64,000 bases of DNA from Anaerolineales bacterium (lineage in GTDB: Bacteria > Chloroflexota > Anaerolineae > Anaerolineales > UBA11579), in NCBI GenBank assembly GCA_021463845.1, contig JAJTXV010000003.1:62001-126000 (forward strand), read 5' to 3'. The translations under genes were made by a program, and so were the position numbers. Shown here in pieces: positions 8,961-17,280 of this stretch (within the stretch, counting starts at the first letter, position 1; each line of letters begins with the position of its first letter). The notes beneath the pieces were generated by a model. It made no database searches, was not told the DNA's origin, and worked only from the letters and a program-made list of their open reading frames with translations.

Positions 8961-9866
8961 ATGGTCAACTTCCTGAAGAAGCTGTTTCCCAAGAAAAAGA
9001 GCGGCTCGGCCCCACTGCCAAGCAATGCGGCCACCGCGCCGCTGAGTGAAGCGCAGCTGTGGGATCTGGGCAGCGGCGAGCGGCCGGGCAAGTACATTCA
9101 CTTGATCGCCGGCAGTGCGCTGGACCAGGGGCAGCGCCGTGAGAACAACGAAGACAGCCTGCTGTGCTTCAACGGCACGCTGGGCGCGGGCGACCTGGCG
9201 ACGCCTTTTGGCGTCTATGTGGTCGCCGATGGCATGGGCGGCCATCGCAGCGGCGAGATCGCCAGCGAGACCGCCGTGCGCGCCCTGGGCCAGTACCTGA
9301 TGCAGCACCTGTACAAGCCGCTGTTCGGGCCTGACCCGCAGCCCGCCAATGAATCGCTGCGCGAGATCATGGAAGGCGCGGTGAGCGAAGCCCACCGCGC
9401 CGTCAAGCGCGCCGCCCCCGGCGGCGGTTGCACGCTGACCGCCGCCCTGGTGGTCGGCACCCAGCTGGTGATCGCGCACCTGGGTGACAGCCGCGCCTAC
9501 ATGGTGCACCGTGACGGGCGCATGGAGCAGCTCACCAAGGACCACACCCTGGTCAAACGTCTTCAGGAAATGGGCCAGCTCAGCGAGGAAGAAGCCGCCG
9601 ACCATCCGCAAAAATCCGTGCTGTACCGCGCCCTCGGCCAGGGAGATGTGGTCCAGGCCGACTTCTTCACCGGCAGCCTCTCGCCCAACAGCTTCCTGCT
9701 GCTGTGCTCAGATGGCTTGTGGGGTTTTGTGGAAGAGGATGACATCCAGACCATCATCAATGCCACCACCAGCCCCTACCTGGCCTGCTTGCATCTTGTC
9801 GAAGCCGCCAATGCGGCCGGCGGCGCCGACAACATTGCCGTCATTCTGGCCCGGCTGGTCCACTAA
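8961..9866 (+). CDS. PP2C-family Ser/Thr phosphatase
   Basis: It removes phosphate from Ser/Thr residues and probably opposes the kinase encoded just upstream. The metal-site and family motifs are all visible: RENNEDS, VVADGMGGH, GDSRAY, LLCSDGLWG and GGADNIAVIL. The domain covers residues 50-300. The first 50 residues are a basic and low-complexity leader (KKLFPKKKSG). There is no membrane helix, unlike PstP. The gap to the kinase gene is 21 bases and contains GAGAGC, so the two are co-transcribed. Confidence 0.94.
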   Translation: MVNFLKKLFPKKKSGSAPLPSNAATAPLSEAQLWDLGSGERPGKYIHLIAGSALDQGQRRENNEDSLLCFNGTLGAGDLATPFGVYVVADGMGGHRSGEIASETAVRALGQYLMQHLYKPLFGPDPQPANESLREIMEGAVSEAHRAVKRAAPGGGCTLTAALVVGTQLVIAHLGDSRAYMVHRDGRMEQLTKDHTLVKRLQEMGQLSEEEAADHPQKSVLYRALGQGDVVQADFFTGSLSPNSFLLLCSDGLWGFVEEDDIQTIINATTSPYLACLHLVEAANAAGGADNIAVILARLVH

Positions 9867-9921
9867 CAAACTCGCACCCATGGGGGCATGGCCGGTCAGG
9901 ATTCAGCTACACTGTTAGTTC

Positions 9922-11433
9922 ATGGCAACCAGCTATCTGGATAACTACTACGCCCGCCTGGGCATCCCACGGGATGTCAGCCAGGACGAGATCCAGCGCG
10001 CCTACCGCCGCGCCGCCCGCCAGTTCCACCCAGACGCCAACAAGAACACCGGCGCCAGCGAGCTGTTCCTGCTGGTGCAGGAAGCCTTCGAGACCCTGCA
10101 AGACCCGCCGCGCCGCCGCGAATACGACGCCACCCTGCCGGAGGACATTGAGGCGCCCCCGGCGCTGATGGTGAATGCGCTCTACAGCCGCCCGCAGATC
10201 ACGCCGGATGAATCCGGCCAGGTCATCTACGTCTTGCTTGACCTCAAGCCCAGCGCCAGCGAAGAAGAACGACGGCGCAAGCCGCCGCTCAACGTGGCGC
10301 TGGTGCTGGACACCTCAACCTCAATGGCGGGAGCGCGGCTGGGCCAGGTGGTCAAGGCGGCCAGCCATTTTGTCTCGCAACTCAGCGAGCACGACATCCT
10401 CTCGGTCATCACTTTCAATGACCGCGCCCAAGTGGTGGTGCCGGCCCAGCCGGGCCTAGATATCCAGCGCCTGATCTCACGCCTCAGCACGCTGCAGACC
10501 AGCGGCGGCACCGAGATCTATCAGGGCCTCAAAGCCGGCCTGGTGGAAGTGCAGCGCCACCTGCGCCCCAGCGCCACCAACCACATTGTGCTGATCACCG
10601 ATGGCCGCACCTATGGAGACGAGGCCGCCTGCCTGGAGCTGGCCGGCCAGGCCGCCCAGCAGGGCATCCCCATCAGCGCCATCGGCATTGGCGACGAGTG
10701 GAACGAAGAATTCGTTGACCAGTTGGTGGCCAAATCGGGCGGCAGCAGCCTGTATGCTGATAAAAGCGCCGATATCCACACCGTGCTGGAAAATCGCCTA
10801 CATACCCTCAGCCTGAGCTATGCCAACAACGTCAAACTGAGCTACGAGAACGGCGCCATGAGCAAGCTCAATTATGTCTTCCGCCTCTCGCCCGACCTGG
10901 GGCCGGTGTCGTTGCCCCAGTTGGACAGTAGCCAGCCCATCTTCCTCGGCAACGTGCCGCAGAACGACAGCTTGAGCGTGCTGCTGGAGTTTGAGCTTGA
11001 CAGCCGCGGCGCGCACGATGGCTACATCACGCTGGCCGAGGGCCGCCTGAGCCTGGACGTACCCACCCGCCCCATCCCGTCCAACTCGGCCCGCTTCCAG
11101 CTCACCCGCCAGATCTCAGAGATCGTCGAGGCCGAAGCGCCGCCCAATACGCTGATCAGCGCCATCGGCAAGCTCTCGCTGTATCGCATGCAGGAGCGCG
11201 CCCGCCAGGAGCTGGAGCAGGGCGACCCGGAAGCCGCCGCCAAGCGCATGCGCATGCTGGCCACGCGGCTGCTCTCGCAAGGCCAGCGCAGCCTGGCGCG
11301 CACCGTGCTGCTGGCGGCTGAGGATCTGAAAGAGAACGAAGCGCTGGGTGCGAAAGAGGGAAAACAGATAAAATACGGCACACGCGCCCTGATCGACGAC
11401 ACCGAAGGGCGCGGGAAACGAGGCTCACGGTGA
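9922..11433 (+). CDS. J-domain protein fused to a von Willebrand A domain
   Basis: Residues 5-72 are a DnaJ J domain with the Hsp70-stimulating HPD triad (RQFHPDANKN) and YDATLPE at its end. Residues from about 120 to 300 are a VWA domain with a complete metal-ion-dependent adhesion site (LDTSTSM, the Thr/Gly-rich SGGTEIY, and TDGRTYGDE). A beta-rich and then helical C-terminal region follows. There is no signal peptide. Its place between a phosphatase and an FHA reader suggests an adaptor that brings a DnaK-type chaperone to a phospho-regulated partner (inference). A TACACT box ends eight bases before the ATG and no ribosome site is seen, so it may also have its own promoter. Confidence 0.9.
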   Translation: MATSYLDNYYARLGIPRDVSQDEIQRAYRRAARQFHPDANKNTGASELFLLVQEAFETLQDPPRRREYDATLPEDIEAPPALMVNALYSRPQITPDESGQVIYVLLDLKPSASEEERRRKPPLNVALVLDTSTSMAGARLGQVVKAASHFVSQLSEHDILSVITFNDRAQVVVPAQPGLDIQRLISRLSTLQTSGGTEIYQGLKAGLVEVQRHLRPSATNHIVLITDGRTYGDEAACLELAGQAAQQGIPISAIGIGDEWNEEFVDQLVAKSGGSSLYADKSADIHTVLENRLHTLSLSYANNVKLSYENGAMSKLNYVFRLSPDLGPVSLPQLDSSQPIFLGNVPQNDSLSVLLEFELDSRGAHDGYITLAEGRLSLDVPTRPIPSNSARFQLTRQISEIVEAEAPPNTLISAIGKLSLYRMQERARQELEQGDPEAAAKRMRMLATRLLSQGQRSLARTVLLAAEDLKENEALGAKEGKQIKYGTRALIDDTEGRGKRGSR

Positions 11434-11939
11434 TCGTCGTTTGCAGCGGCTGCGGCAAAAACCAACAACAGGAAGACATATTCTGCCCGGACTGCGGCAC
11501 CAAGCTGATCCAGGACGAGGGTCTGCGCACCATGCCGATGGATAACTCCCCGGGTGGGCTGACCACCACTCGCCTGCAAACCAGCGGCACCCTGATGCGC
11601 CCCAGCGGCGCGGCCCGCCTGAACCTGCACATCATCCGCAGCGGGCAAATTTTGCCGCTCGAAGGGCCGGGCGAATTCATTGTCGGCCGGGTCAGCTCCG
11701 GCCAATCCATCCTGCCGGATGTGGACCTGGAGCCGTATGCGGCCTACGAGTCGGGCGTTTCGCGCCTGCATGCCCGCATCCGCATCCAGGAAGGCGAGAT
11801 CTCGATCATGGACCTGGGCTCAGCCAACGGCACCCGTCTCAACAACGAGAAGCTTTCTCCCCATCAGACCTACTCCCTGAACAACAAAGATGTCCTGCGC
11901 TTTGGACGCCTCAGCATCCAGGCGCTCACCGGCGAATAG
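11430..11939 (+). CDS. Zinc-ribbon / FHA-domain protein
   Basis: The N terminus has a two-knuckle zinc ribbon (CSGCGKNQ...CPDCGTKL). Residues 70-169 form an FHA phosphothreonine-binding domain with IVGR, SRLHARI and LGSANGTRLN. FHA domains read phosphothreonine made by Hanks kinases, so this is the likely reader for the kinase at 7041. The start is GTG in a 4-base overlap with the stop of the J-VWA gene, which indicates translational coupling. The zinc-ribbon/FHA pairing without a membrane segment implies a soluble adaptor. Confidence 0.9.
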   Translation: MIVVCSGCGKNQQQEDIFCPDCGTKLIQDEGLRTMPMDNSPGGLTTTRLQTSGTLMRPSGAARLNLHIIRSGQILPLEGPGEFIVGRVSSGQSILPDVDLEPYAAYESGVSRLHARIRIQEGEISIMDLGSANGTRLNNEKLSPHQTYSLNNKDVLRFGRLSIQALTGE

Positions 11940-11946
11940 AGGCACG

Positions 11947-12189
11947 ATGCCCCACACTGTTCTCATCCATCTGCACAATGAAGACCCTGTGGTCGGCGAG
12001 ATCGAAGAGCTGCCCACTCCCACTGACACCATGCTGCGCGTCATGAACCCACGCAAGCGCGACGGCAAGGACTTGCACTATCTGCAAAATGACGTGACCA
12101 CCGTGTTCTGGCCCTGGACGCGCATCAGCTTTGTCGAGTTGCTGCCGAGCGGCGGCGAAGACGAGATCATCGGCTTTGTGAGGGAATGA
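11947..12189 (+). CDS. Small conserved-looking protein of unknown function
   Basis: This 80-residue acidic protein (MPHTVLIHLHNEDPVVGEIEELP...) starts at an ATG with GAGG eight bases upstream and seven bases after the FHA gene. Its tight position makes it the last gene of the kinase-phosphatase operon. The sequence suggests a small beta-rich fold with DTMLRVMNPRKRDGKDLHYL and a WPWTRISFVE segment. No family was recognised and no function is proposed beyond membership of the signalling operon. Confidence 0.75.
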   Translation: MPHTVLIHLHNEDPVVGEIEELPTPTDTMLRVMNPRKRDGKDLHYLQNDVTTVFWPWTRISFVELLPSGGEDEIIGFVRE

Positions 12190-12190
12190 T

Positions 12191-12261
12191 CCACAGATAA
12201 ACACAGATTTTAAAAGCGGATGTATCCGATTCATCTTTTTAAGCATCCGTGTTCATCTGTG
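12191..12261. repeat. Inverted repeat, CACAGATAAACACAG type
   Basis: CACAGATAAACAC...GGATG on the left faces CATCC-GTGTTCATCTGTG on the right, around an AT-rich loop. The motif is typical of a dispersed intergenic repeat. It lies between the signalling operon and the response-regulator gene and could serve as an mRNA 3' end for the operon. Confidence 0.6.
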
Positions 12262-12292
12262 TGAGTGCTTTGACCAATTTGAGCTATGACTT

Positions 12293-13069
12293 ATGACTGA
12301 ATCGCAACTGACCAACAAACGCATCCTGGTGGTGGATGATGAAGAGCGAATTGTGCGCTTCATCCGCCTTAACCTGGAGCAGGACGGCTTCCAGGTGGAG
12401 GAAGCCTTCTCCGGCAAAAAGGCGATGGACAAGCTGCGCCAAAGCCTGCCTGACCTGATCGTGCTGGATGTGATGCTGCCGGACATTGACGGCTTCGAGG
12501 TGCTGCGCCTGATCCGCGAGAACAATGATGTGCCCGTGATCATGCTCACCGCCAAGTCGGAGGAGGATGACCGCGTGCGCGGCCTGGAGCTGGGCGCGGA
12601 TGACTATGTCACCAAGCCCTTCAGCCCGCGCGAGCTGGTCAGCCGGGTACGGGCCGTGCTGCGCCGCACCGAGACCCAGCGCGGCAGCGAGGGCATCATC
12701 CAGGTGGATGAGCGCCTCAAGCTGGATTTTGACCGCCGTGAAGTATGGGTGGACGGCAAGCTGGTGAAGCTGCGCCCCACCGAGTACCGCTTGCTATATC
12801 ATCTGGTGCAAAATGCCGGCTGGGTGGTCACCCATGACCAGATATTGGCCAAGGTGTGGGGCTACGAGTACCGTGATGAGCCGCACTATGTGCGCCTGTA
12901 CGTCAATTACCTGCGTGAAAAGCTGGAGAAAGACCCGGCCAACCCCAAATACATCCTCACCGAGCGCGGCGTCGGCTACCGCTTTGTAGACTTCAAGCGA
13001 GAGAATGAGCAGGCGAAAGACGCTCCTGCGAAAGAATCTTCCAAAGAAGCAAAAAAGAGCAAAAAGTAG
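12293..13069 (+). CDS. OmpR/PhoB-type response regulator, orphan
   Basis: The receiver domain (residues 8-125) has the acidic pocket VVDDEE, the phospho-acceptor Asp in [10 protein letters not shown], the conserved Thr in MLTAKS, and the Lys in YVTKPF. A winged-helix DNA-binding domain follows ([21 protein letters not shown]...[11 protein letters not shown]...GVGYRF). The C-terminal tail is an unusual charged run of about 25 residues rich in Lys, Glu and Ala. No histidine kinase gene is adjacent, so its partner lies elsewhere. Cross-talk with the nearby Ser/Thr kinase operon is possible but not shown. Confidence 0.92.
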   Translation: MTESQLTNKRILVVDDEERIVRFIRLNLEQDGFQVEEAFSGKKAMDKLRQSLPDLIVLDVMLPDIDGFEVLRLIRENNDVPVIMLTAKSEEDDRVRGLELGADDYVTKPFSPRELVSRVRAVLRRTETQRGSEGIIQVDERLKLDFDRREVWVDGKLVKLRPTEYRLLYHLVQNAGWVVTHDQILAKVWGYEYRDEPHYVRLYVNYLREKLEKDPANPKYILTERGVGYRFVDFKRENEQAKDAPAKESSKEAKKSKK

Positions 13070-13107
13070 AACTGTCTGAAGCAACGGCAACAGCCATTGC
13101 AAAAAAA

Positions 13108-13133
13108 GGAGCCGCTTTTAGCGGCTCTTTTTG
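13108..13133. terminator. Rho-independent terminator after the response regulator
   Basis: GGAGCCGC-TTTTA-GCGGCTCTTTTTG, preceded by A7 on the opposite side, can end both the response-regulator transcript and the convergent DUF971 transcript. Confidence 0.85.
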
Positions 13134-13484
13134 TTACTTGCCTTTGGCGGCGTGCTTGTCCATTTCATCGGCCAGCGCCAGCAGGTAATGCCAGTTGTAG
13201 ATGCCGTACTTGTGCCCGTCTTCCCACTCCACATTGATGGCGTAGTTGCCCACCGCTTCAATGCCCACCAGACGGGTGGCGTTGGCGCTCATCAGCGGGA
13301 TGATGAAGACGCCCGGGTCGGGCTCAGGCTTCATGTTCTCGTGGCCGCCGCGGCACTGGGCACACGGGCAGGCGTTGCGCAGCAGCTCGAACGGGTAGCT
13401 GGCCACACGGCCGCTGCTCCACTCGATGGTCAAACGCGCCTGGGCGCGGTTGGCGGTGATGGAAGTGGGAATAGTTTCAGTCAT
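13134..13484 (-). CDS. DUF971 (GBBH-like N-terminal) domain protein
   Basis: At 116 residues this is a stand-alone DUF971 protein. The family pattern is complete: IEWSSGRVASYPFELLRNACPCAQCRGG, then VGNYAINVEWEDGHKYGIYNWHYLLAL. Members occur alone, with iron-sulfur carrier proteins, or fused to gamma-butyrobetaine-hydroxylase-type enzymes. The CPCAQC cysteines suggest metal or cluster contact, but the function is not established. It is a single gene on the minus strand, sharing a terminator with the response regulator. Confidence 0.85.
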   Translation of the reverse strand: MTETIPTSITANRAQARLTIEWSSGRVASYPFELLRNACPCAQCRGGHENMKPEPDPGVFIIPLMSANATRLVGIEAVGNYAINVEWEDGHKYGIYNWHYLLALADEMDKHAAKGK

Positions 13485-13516
13485 GATCTTGCAATAGTAA
13501 TGGGTAAGTTGTGATT

Positions 13517-13550
13517 AGAGATTGGAGATTAAATCTCGATTCTCCAATCT
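13517..13550. repeat. Inverted repeat, AGAGATTGGAGATT type (copy 1)
   Basis: AGATTGGAGA and TCTCCAATCT face each other across a short loop. A longer, perfect copy of the same element occurs at 19837-19884 after degV. Confidence 0.7.
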
Positions 13551-13556
13551 CGGTTT

Positions 13557-14060
13557 TTACTCACTAACCACCACTTCCAGATACGTGCCGGCCGCCCAGC
13601 CGGCGCGGGCCGCATCCACCGGGGTGACGATATACCACCAGGTGAGCCCGTCGACCTCACGCGGGCCGTCGCGCACCACAAAGACTTCGGCATCATAGGC
13701 CAGGAACTGCACATTGGTGGAAAGCCCCGGCGCATTGCGGATATTCAGGCCGCGGCCCTCAGTGCCCACGATCTGCACATAGGCGCCCACGCCCATTTGC
13801 CCGCTGGCGGGCGGCTCGAAGGACGGCGTGGGCGTGGATGTGGGCACCAGGGTGGCGGTTGGTGCGGGCGTATTGGTGGGGCCGGGGATCCAGGTCAGCG
13901 CGGCCGCACGGTCTTCGACCGTGCTGGCCGGCATGTAGGCGAACATGGCGTACACGCCGGCTGCGCCGAGCACTATGGCCAGGCCCACCGCGGTCAGCAG
14001 CACCTTGGGCGGCACATAGGTGCGCAGCCAGTTGAGCAGGTCTCGGAATTCCACGCGCAC
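13557..14060 (-). CDS. Membrane-anchored SH3b-domain protein
   Basis: One N-terminal membrane helix (KVLLTAVGLAIVLGAAGVYAMF) is followed by a Pro/Thr-rich spacer of the kind common in Anaerolineae surface proteins. A bacterial SH3 domain of about 80 residues follows (GLNIRNAPGLSTNVQFL, WWYIVTPVDAARAGWAAGTYLE). Such domains bind cell-wall or other surface ligands; the ligand is unknown. The start is GTG at 14060, and a second in-frame GTG is two codons downstream. It follows the SUMF1-type lipoprotein gene on the same strand after a 39-base gap. Confidence 0.8.
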   Translation of the reverse strand: MRVEFRDLLNWLRTYVPPKVLLTAVGLAIVLGAAGVYAMFAYMPASTVEDRAAALTWIPGPTNTPAPTATLVPTSTPTPSFEPPASGQMGVGAYVQIVGTEGRGLNIRNAPGLSTNVQFLAYDAEVFVVRDGPREVDGLTWWYIVTPVDAARAGWAAGTYLEVVVSE

Positions 14061-14099
14061 AAGGATACTACGCGGCGGGCTGAGTTGCGCAGCGCTGGC

Positions 14100-14864
14100 T
14101 TATTGGCCCCAGCTAGTCAAGGCGAAATCGTCGAACACGCAGCGGAAACCGCGCCCCTCTCCCGCCGAGCCCGGCTCATGCGATAAGCGAGTATAGGTCA
14201 GGCTGTATACGGCGGGGTCATACCAGGCGGCCCCGCGCAGCACTACATGCGCTTCATCGAACCAATCGTCGATCCATTCGCGCACATTGCCGCCCATATC
14301 CAGCACATCGTAAGGGCTGTGCCCCTGCGTAAAGGAACCGACTGCAGCAGTAGTGCCTTGGTAGCCGCGCCCCACATGGGCGCGCAGAGTAATGTCTTCG
14401 GTTTCACCCCAGGGGAAGCTGTTGGCATTCTCGCCGCGGGCGGCCTTCTCCCACTCCAGCTCATGCGGCAGGCGCCCTCCAGCCCAGTGACAGAAATCCT
14501 GGGCTTGATACCAGTTGATGTATACCACCGGATGGTTGGCGTACTCAGGCAGGTAATAGTAGGGGTTGCGCTCCGGGCCTATGGGATACTCGCAGGCGCC
14601 AGCCCCCACGCACTTGTGGTACTGCGCATTGGTGACCTGGGTGCGCGAGATCCAGTAGCCTGGCAACGCGGCACGGGCCATTTGAAGGGCAAAGACGCTG
14701 CCTGGGGTATTCTCCGGGGCCTGGCCAAAAATGAACTCCCCGGCGGGGATATAGACTTCGAGTTGCTCGGTACGGGGATTGAGCCGTATGTACGAACGGC
14801 AGGATGGCAAAAAACCCAGAAGGATACAGGTTGACCCAATTACTAGCCATTTCTTGAATTGCAT
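14100..14864 (-). CDS. SUMF1/FGE-sulfatase-type lipoprotein
   Basis: ATG at 14864 gives a signal peptide ending in a lipobox (GFLPSC), so this is a predicted lipoprotein. The rest is a formylglycine-generating-enzyme-like (SUMF1) fold: PAGEFIFGQ, WISRTQVTNAQYHKC, HPVVYINWYQAQDFCHWAGGRLPHELEWEKAARG, PWG, DMGGNVREWIDDWF, VLRGAAWYD and GFRC. Most bacterial members are not sulfatase activators but binding or scaffold proteins. Here the function is open, and the active-site cysteine pair of true FGE cannot be confirmed. The gene diverges from the kinase gene at 14973. Confidence 0.85.
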   Translation of the reverse strand: MQFKKWLVIGSTCILLGFLPSCRSYIRLNPRTEQLEVYIPAGEFIFGQAPENTPGSVFALQMARAALPGYWISRTQVTNAQYHKCVGAGACEYPIGPERNPYYYLPEYANHPVVYINWYQAQDFCHWAGGRLPHELEWEKAARGENANSFPWGETEDITLRAHVGRGYQGTTAAVGSFTQGHSPYDVLDMGGNVREWIDDWFDEAHVVLRGAAWYDPAVYSLTYTRLSHEPGSAGEGRGFRCVFDDFALTSWGQ

Positions 14865-14972
14865 ACAGTTGCCCGCAAAAGATGAGCGCAGTCTACGCAC
14901 AAAGCACGAACTTGTCAATCATCCATATCCTGGCTGAAAACAGGCGTTTTGCCGCGATAAAATCGCCATGTT

Positions 14973-15989
14973 ATGTCTGAGAAACATCTGCTGAACAAGC
15001 GTTACCAGCTGCAAGACTTCCTGGAAAAAGGCGGCATGGCCAGCGTGTACCGCGGCCGCGACCTGATGCTGGAGCGCGATGTAGCCATCAAAGTGCTGCG
15101 CGAGGACTACTCCAAGGACGCCGGCTTCCGTGAGCGCTTCCGCCAGGAGGCCAAAGCCGCCGCCAACCTGAGCCACAGCAACATCGTCACCGTATACGAC
15201 TTCGGCTACGACGAGGAGCGCCTGTTCATCGTCATGGAGTATGTGCCCGGCACCGACCTGAACACCCTCATCAAGCAAAAACGTGTCTATTCGCTGGAGG
15301 AGGGCATCCCCCTCGTGATCCAGGCCTGCAAGGGGCTGGGCTATGCCCACCGGGCCGGCCTGGTGCACTGCGACATCAAACCTCACAACTTTCTGGTGAC
15401 GCCGGACGGGCGCGTCAAGGTGACCGACTTCGGCATTGCCCGCGCCCTGGCCTCGATCAACCCGCGCGAGGAGCAGGAGATCGTGTGGGGCTCACCGCAA
15501 TACTTCTCGCCCGAGCAGGCGGCCGGCAGCGCCCCCTCACCCGCTTCAGATGTGTACAGCATGGGCGTGATCATGTACCTGATGTTCACCGGCCAGCTGC
15601 CCTTCACCAGCAAGACCCCCGCCGAGCTGAGCCAGCAGCACCGTACAGAGCTGCCGGTGCCGCCCAACCAGCTCAACCCCAACATTCCGCCGGCGCTCAA
15701 CGAGATCATGCTGAAGGTGCTCTCCAAGGAGCCCTCGGCCCGCTACCGGGCGGCTGACCAGCTCGGGCGCGTCCTGCTCACCTTCGCCGCGCCGCAGATC
15801 GCCGCCGAACGGGCGCAGGAAGCCGCCACCATGAGCGCGGCCGCCGCAGACCTGCAGCCGGAGCCAAAAGAGCAGGGCCAGACTGACTGGGTGGCCGTGG
15901 CGCTGGGGCTGCTGGCCGCGCTAGCGGTTGGCGGCCTGCTGCCGTTCTGGATGTGGGTCTATCTGGTCTACAACCCGCCAATTCAATAA
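14973..15989 (+). CDS. Membrane-tethered Ser/Thr protein kinase with HCD instead of HRD
   Basis: This is a Hanks-type kinase: GGMASVYRG, AIKVLRED lysine, DFG in VTDFGIAR, and the activation segment GSPQYFSPEQ. The catalytic loop reads HCDIKPHN, so the HRD arginine is cysteine. Such non-RD kinases usually do not depend on activation-loop phosphorylation. A spacer of about 40 residues leads to a single C-terminal membrane helix (VALGLLAALAVGGLLPFWMWVYLVY) with only five residues after it. It therefore lacks the PASTA or other external sensor seen in PknB-type kinases. A TAAAAT box lies nine bases before the ATG. Confidence 0.92.
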   Translation: MSEKHLLNKRYQLQDFLEKGGMASVYRGRDLMLERDVAIKVLREDYSKDAGFRERFRQEAKAAANLSHSNIVTVYDFGYDEERLFIVMEYVPGTDLNTLIKQKRVYSLEEGIPLVIQACKGLGYAHRAGLVHCDIKPHNFLVTPDGRVKVTDFGIARALASINPREEQEIVWGSPQYFSPEQAAGSAPSPASDVYSMGVIMYLMFTGQLPFTSKTPAELSQQHRTELPVPPNQLNPNIPPALNEIMLKVLSKEPSARYRAADQLGRVLLTFAAPQIAAERAQEAATMSAAAADLQPEPKEQGQTDWVAVALGLLAALAVGGLLPFWMWVYLVYNPPIQ

Positions 15990-16198
15990 CCTACGTTTAT
16001 CCTCGCCACTCTTGCTGGATAACTCTCGGCGCTCTCCAAGGCTAAAAGTTATTAGTTTAAAAACAGGGAGGGGGTTAAAACTTATAAGTAACAACCTCTA
16101 CTACCCTCAAAGATGGCTGAGTTGTAACCTGTTTCAGACGGTGCGAACCAGGTGAAGGACTGAAATCAAGGGATTGGTGACTGCCAGAGCACCTCAGT

Positions 16199-16204
16199 TA
16201 TAAT
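16199..16204 (+). promoter_or_regulatory. -10 box giving a leaderless rpe transcript
   Basis: A perfect TATAAT is followed by six bases (TTTCCA) and then the ATG of rpe. The expected transcription start is the A of the start codon. There is no ribosome-binding sequence. TTGGTG at 16174-16179 may be the -35, at a long 19-base spacing. The rest of the gap from 15990 shows nothing recognised. Confidence 0.65.
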
Positions 16205-16210
16205 TTTCCA

Positions 16211-16888
16211 ATGGCGTCCAAGCCAATCATCGCTCCATCCATCCTAAGTGCAGATTTTGGCTATCTAGCCGAGCAGATCGCCCAGGCCGAGCAGGCCGGG
16301 GCGGATTGGCTGCATATTGACGTGATGGACGGGCACTTCGTGCCGCCCATCACCATGGGCCAGCTGGTTACCCAAGTCTGCCGCCAGCACAGCCAGCTGC
16401 CGCTGGATGTGCACCTGATGGTGCAGAACCCCGACCGCATGCTGGCCTCCTTCGCTGACGCCGGCGCCGATCACATCCACATCCATGTAGAAGCCAGCCC
16501 AGACCCTGCCGCAAGCCTGGCCGCCATCCGCGGCCTGGGCTGCAAGGCCGGCCTGGCGCTTAACCCACCCACCCCAGTCGAGCACGTATTGCCCTACCTG
16601 GAGCAGGCCGACATCATCCTGGTGATGAGCGTCAACCCGGGCCGCTCCGGCCAGGCGTTCATGCCAGACAGCCTGGATAAGGTGCGCCAACTCAGCGCGG
16701 CCATCGCCGAACGCGGGCTGGACACCATCATCCAACTGGACGGCGGCATCGACGCCAGCACCCTGCCGGCGGCCCACAGGGCCGGCAGCCAGGCCTTCGT
16801 GGCCGGCCATGCCATCTTCGACCACCCACAGGGCATTGCGGCGGGCGTTCACGCCCTGCGCAATGCAGCCCTGGTAGCCCAACACTAG
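16211..16888 (+). CDS. rpe: Ribulose-phosphate 3-epimerase
   Basis: It interconverts ribulose-5-phosphate and xylulose-5-phosphate in the pentose phosphate pathway. At 225 residues it has the standard length. The TIM-barrel motifs are present: IIAPSILSADF, the metal/catalytic HIDVMDGHFVPPITMG, LDVHLMVQNP, GLALNPPTP, ILVMSVNPGRSGQ.F and IQLDGGID. It heads a run of housekeeping genes on the plus strand. Confidence 0.96.
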   Translation: MASKPIIAPSILSADFGYLAEQIAQAEQAGADWLHIDVMDGHFVPPITMGQLVTQVCRQHSQLPLDVHLMVQNPDRMLASFADAGADHIHIHVEASPDPAASLAAIRGLGCKAGLALNPPTPVEHVLPYLEQADIILVMSVNPGRSGQAFMPDSLDKVRQLSAAIAERGLDTIIQLDGGIDASTLPAAHRAGSQAFVAGHAIFDHPQGIAAGVHALRNAALVAQH

Positions 16889-16897
16889 GACGACACA

Positions 16898-17251
16898 ATG
16901 ACCGCAGACAACGCTCCTCACGGCAGCACCCATGTTTCGCCCCGCGCCATCGCCACCATCGCCTACCAGGCCGCCGTGCAGTCGTACGGTGTGGTGGGCC
17001 TGGCCGCCAAGAACTTTCTGGACGGCGTCAGCAACTTCATTGTCAAAGACCCCACTCACGGGATTGAAGTCAGTTACGATGAGGGCTCGATCAACATTGA
17101 TATTTACATCGTGGTGGAATACGGCACCAACATCAAAACCATCGCCGCCAGCGTAGCCCAGACCGTGCGCTACAACGTAGAGAAGGCGCTTGGCTTGCCG
17201 ATCCAGCATGTCAACGTGCATGTGCAAGGGCTGCGCGTCAGCGCAGACTAA
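16898..17251 (+). CDS. Asp23/Gls24 family protein (YloU-like)
   Basis: This 117-residue protein starts nine bases after rpe, with AGGA as ribosome site. It has the Asp23 pattern: VSPRAIATIAYQAAVQSYGVVGLA, then IDIYIVVEYGTNIKTIAASVAQTVRYNVEKALGLPIQHVNVHVQGL. In Firmicutes the same gene (yloU) sits directly before the fatty-acid kinase gene fakA/yloV, exactly as here. The role is often linked to cell-envelope stress, but it is not settled. Confidence 0.9.
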   Translation: MTADNAPHGSTHVSPRAIATIAYQAAVQSYGVVGLAAKNFLDGVSNFIVKDPTHGIEVSYDEGSINIDIYIVVEYGTNIKTIAASVAQTVRYNVEKALGLPIQHVNVHVQGLRVSAD

Positions 17252-17280
17252 ATCCAGCAGAGAGAAGCAGGAATCATCCC

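Noticed and set aside
13134-13484. A link of the DUF971 gene with an iron-sulfur carrier (Mrp) operon
   Set aside because: No Mrp or iron-sulfur assembly gene is adjacent; the gene stands alone between a terminator and a repeat.
15990-16198. A structured RNA before rpe
   Set aside because: Only short unconnected stems are visible and no known RNA motif was recognised; the rpe promoter suggests the mRNA starts at its ATG.
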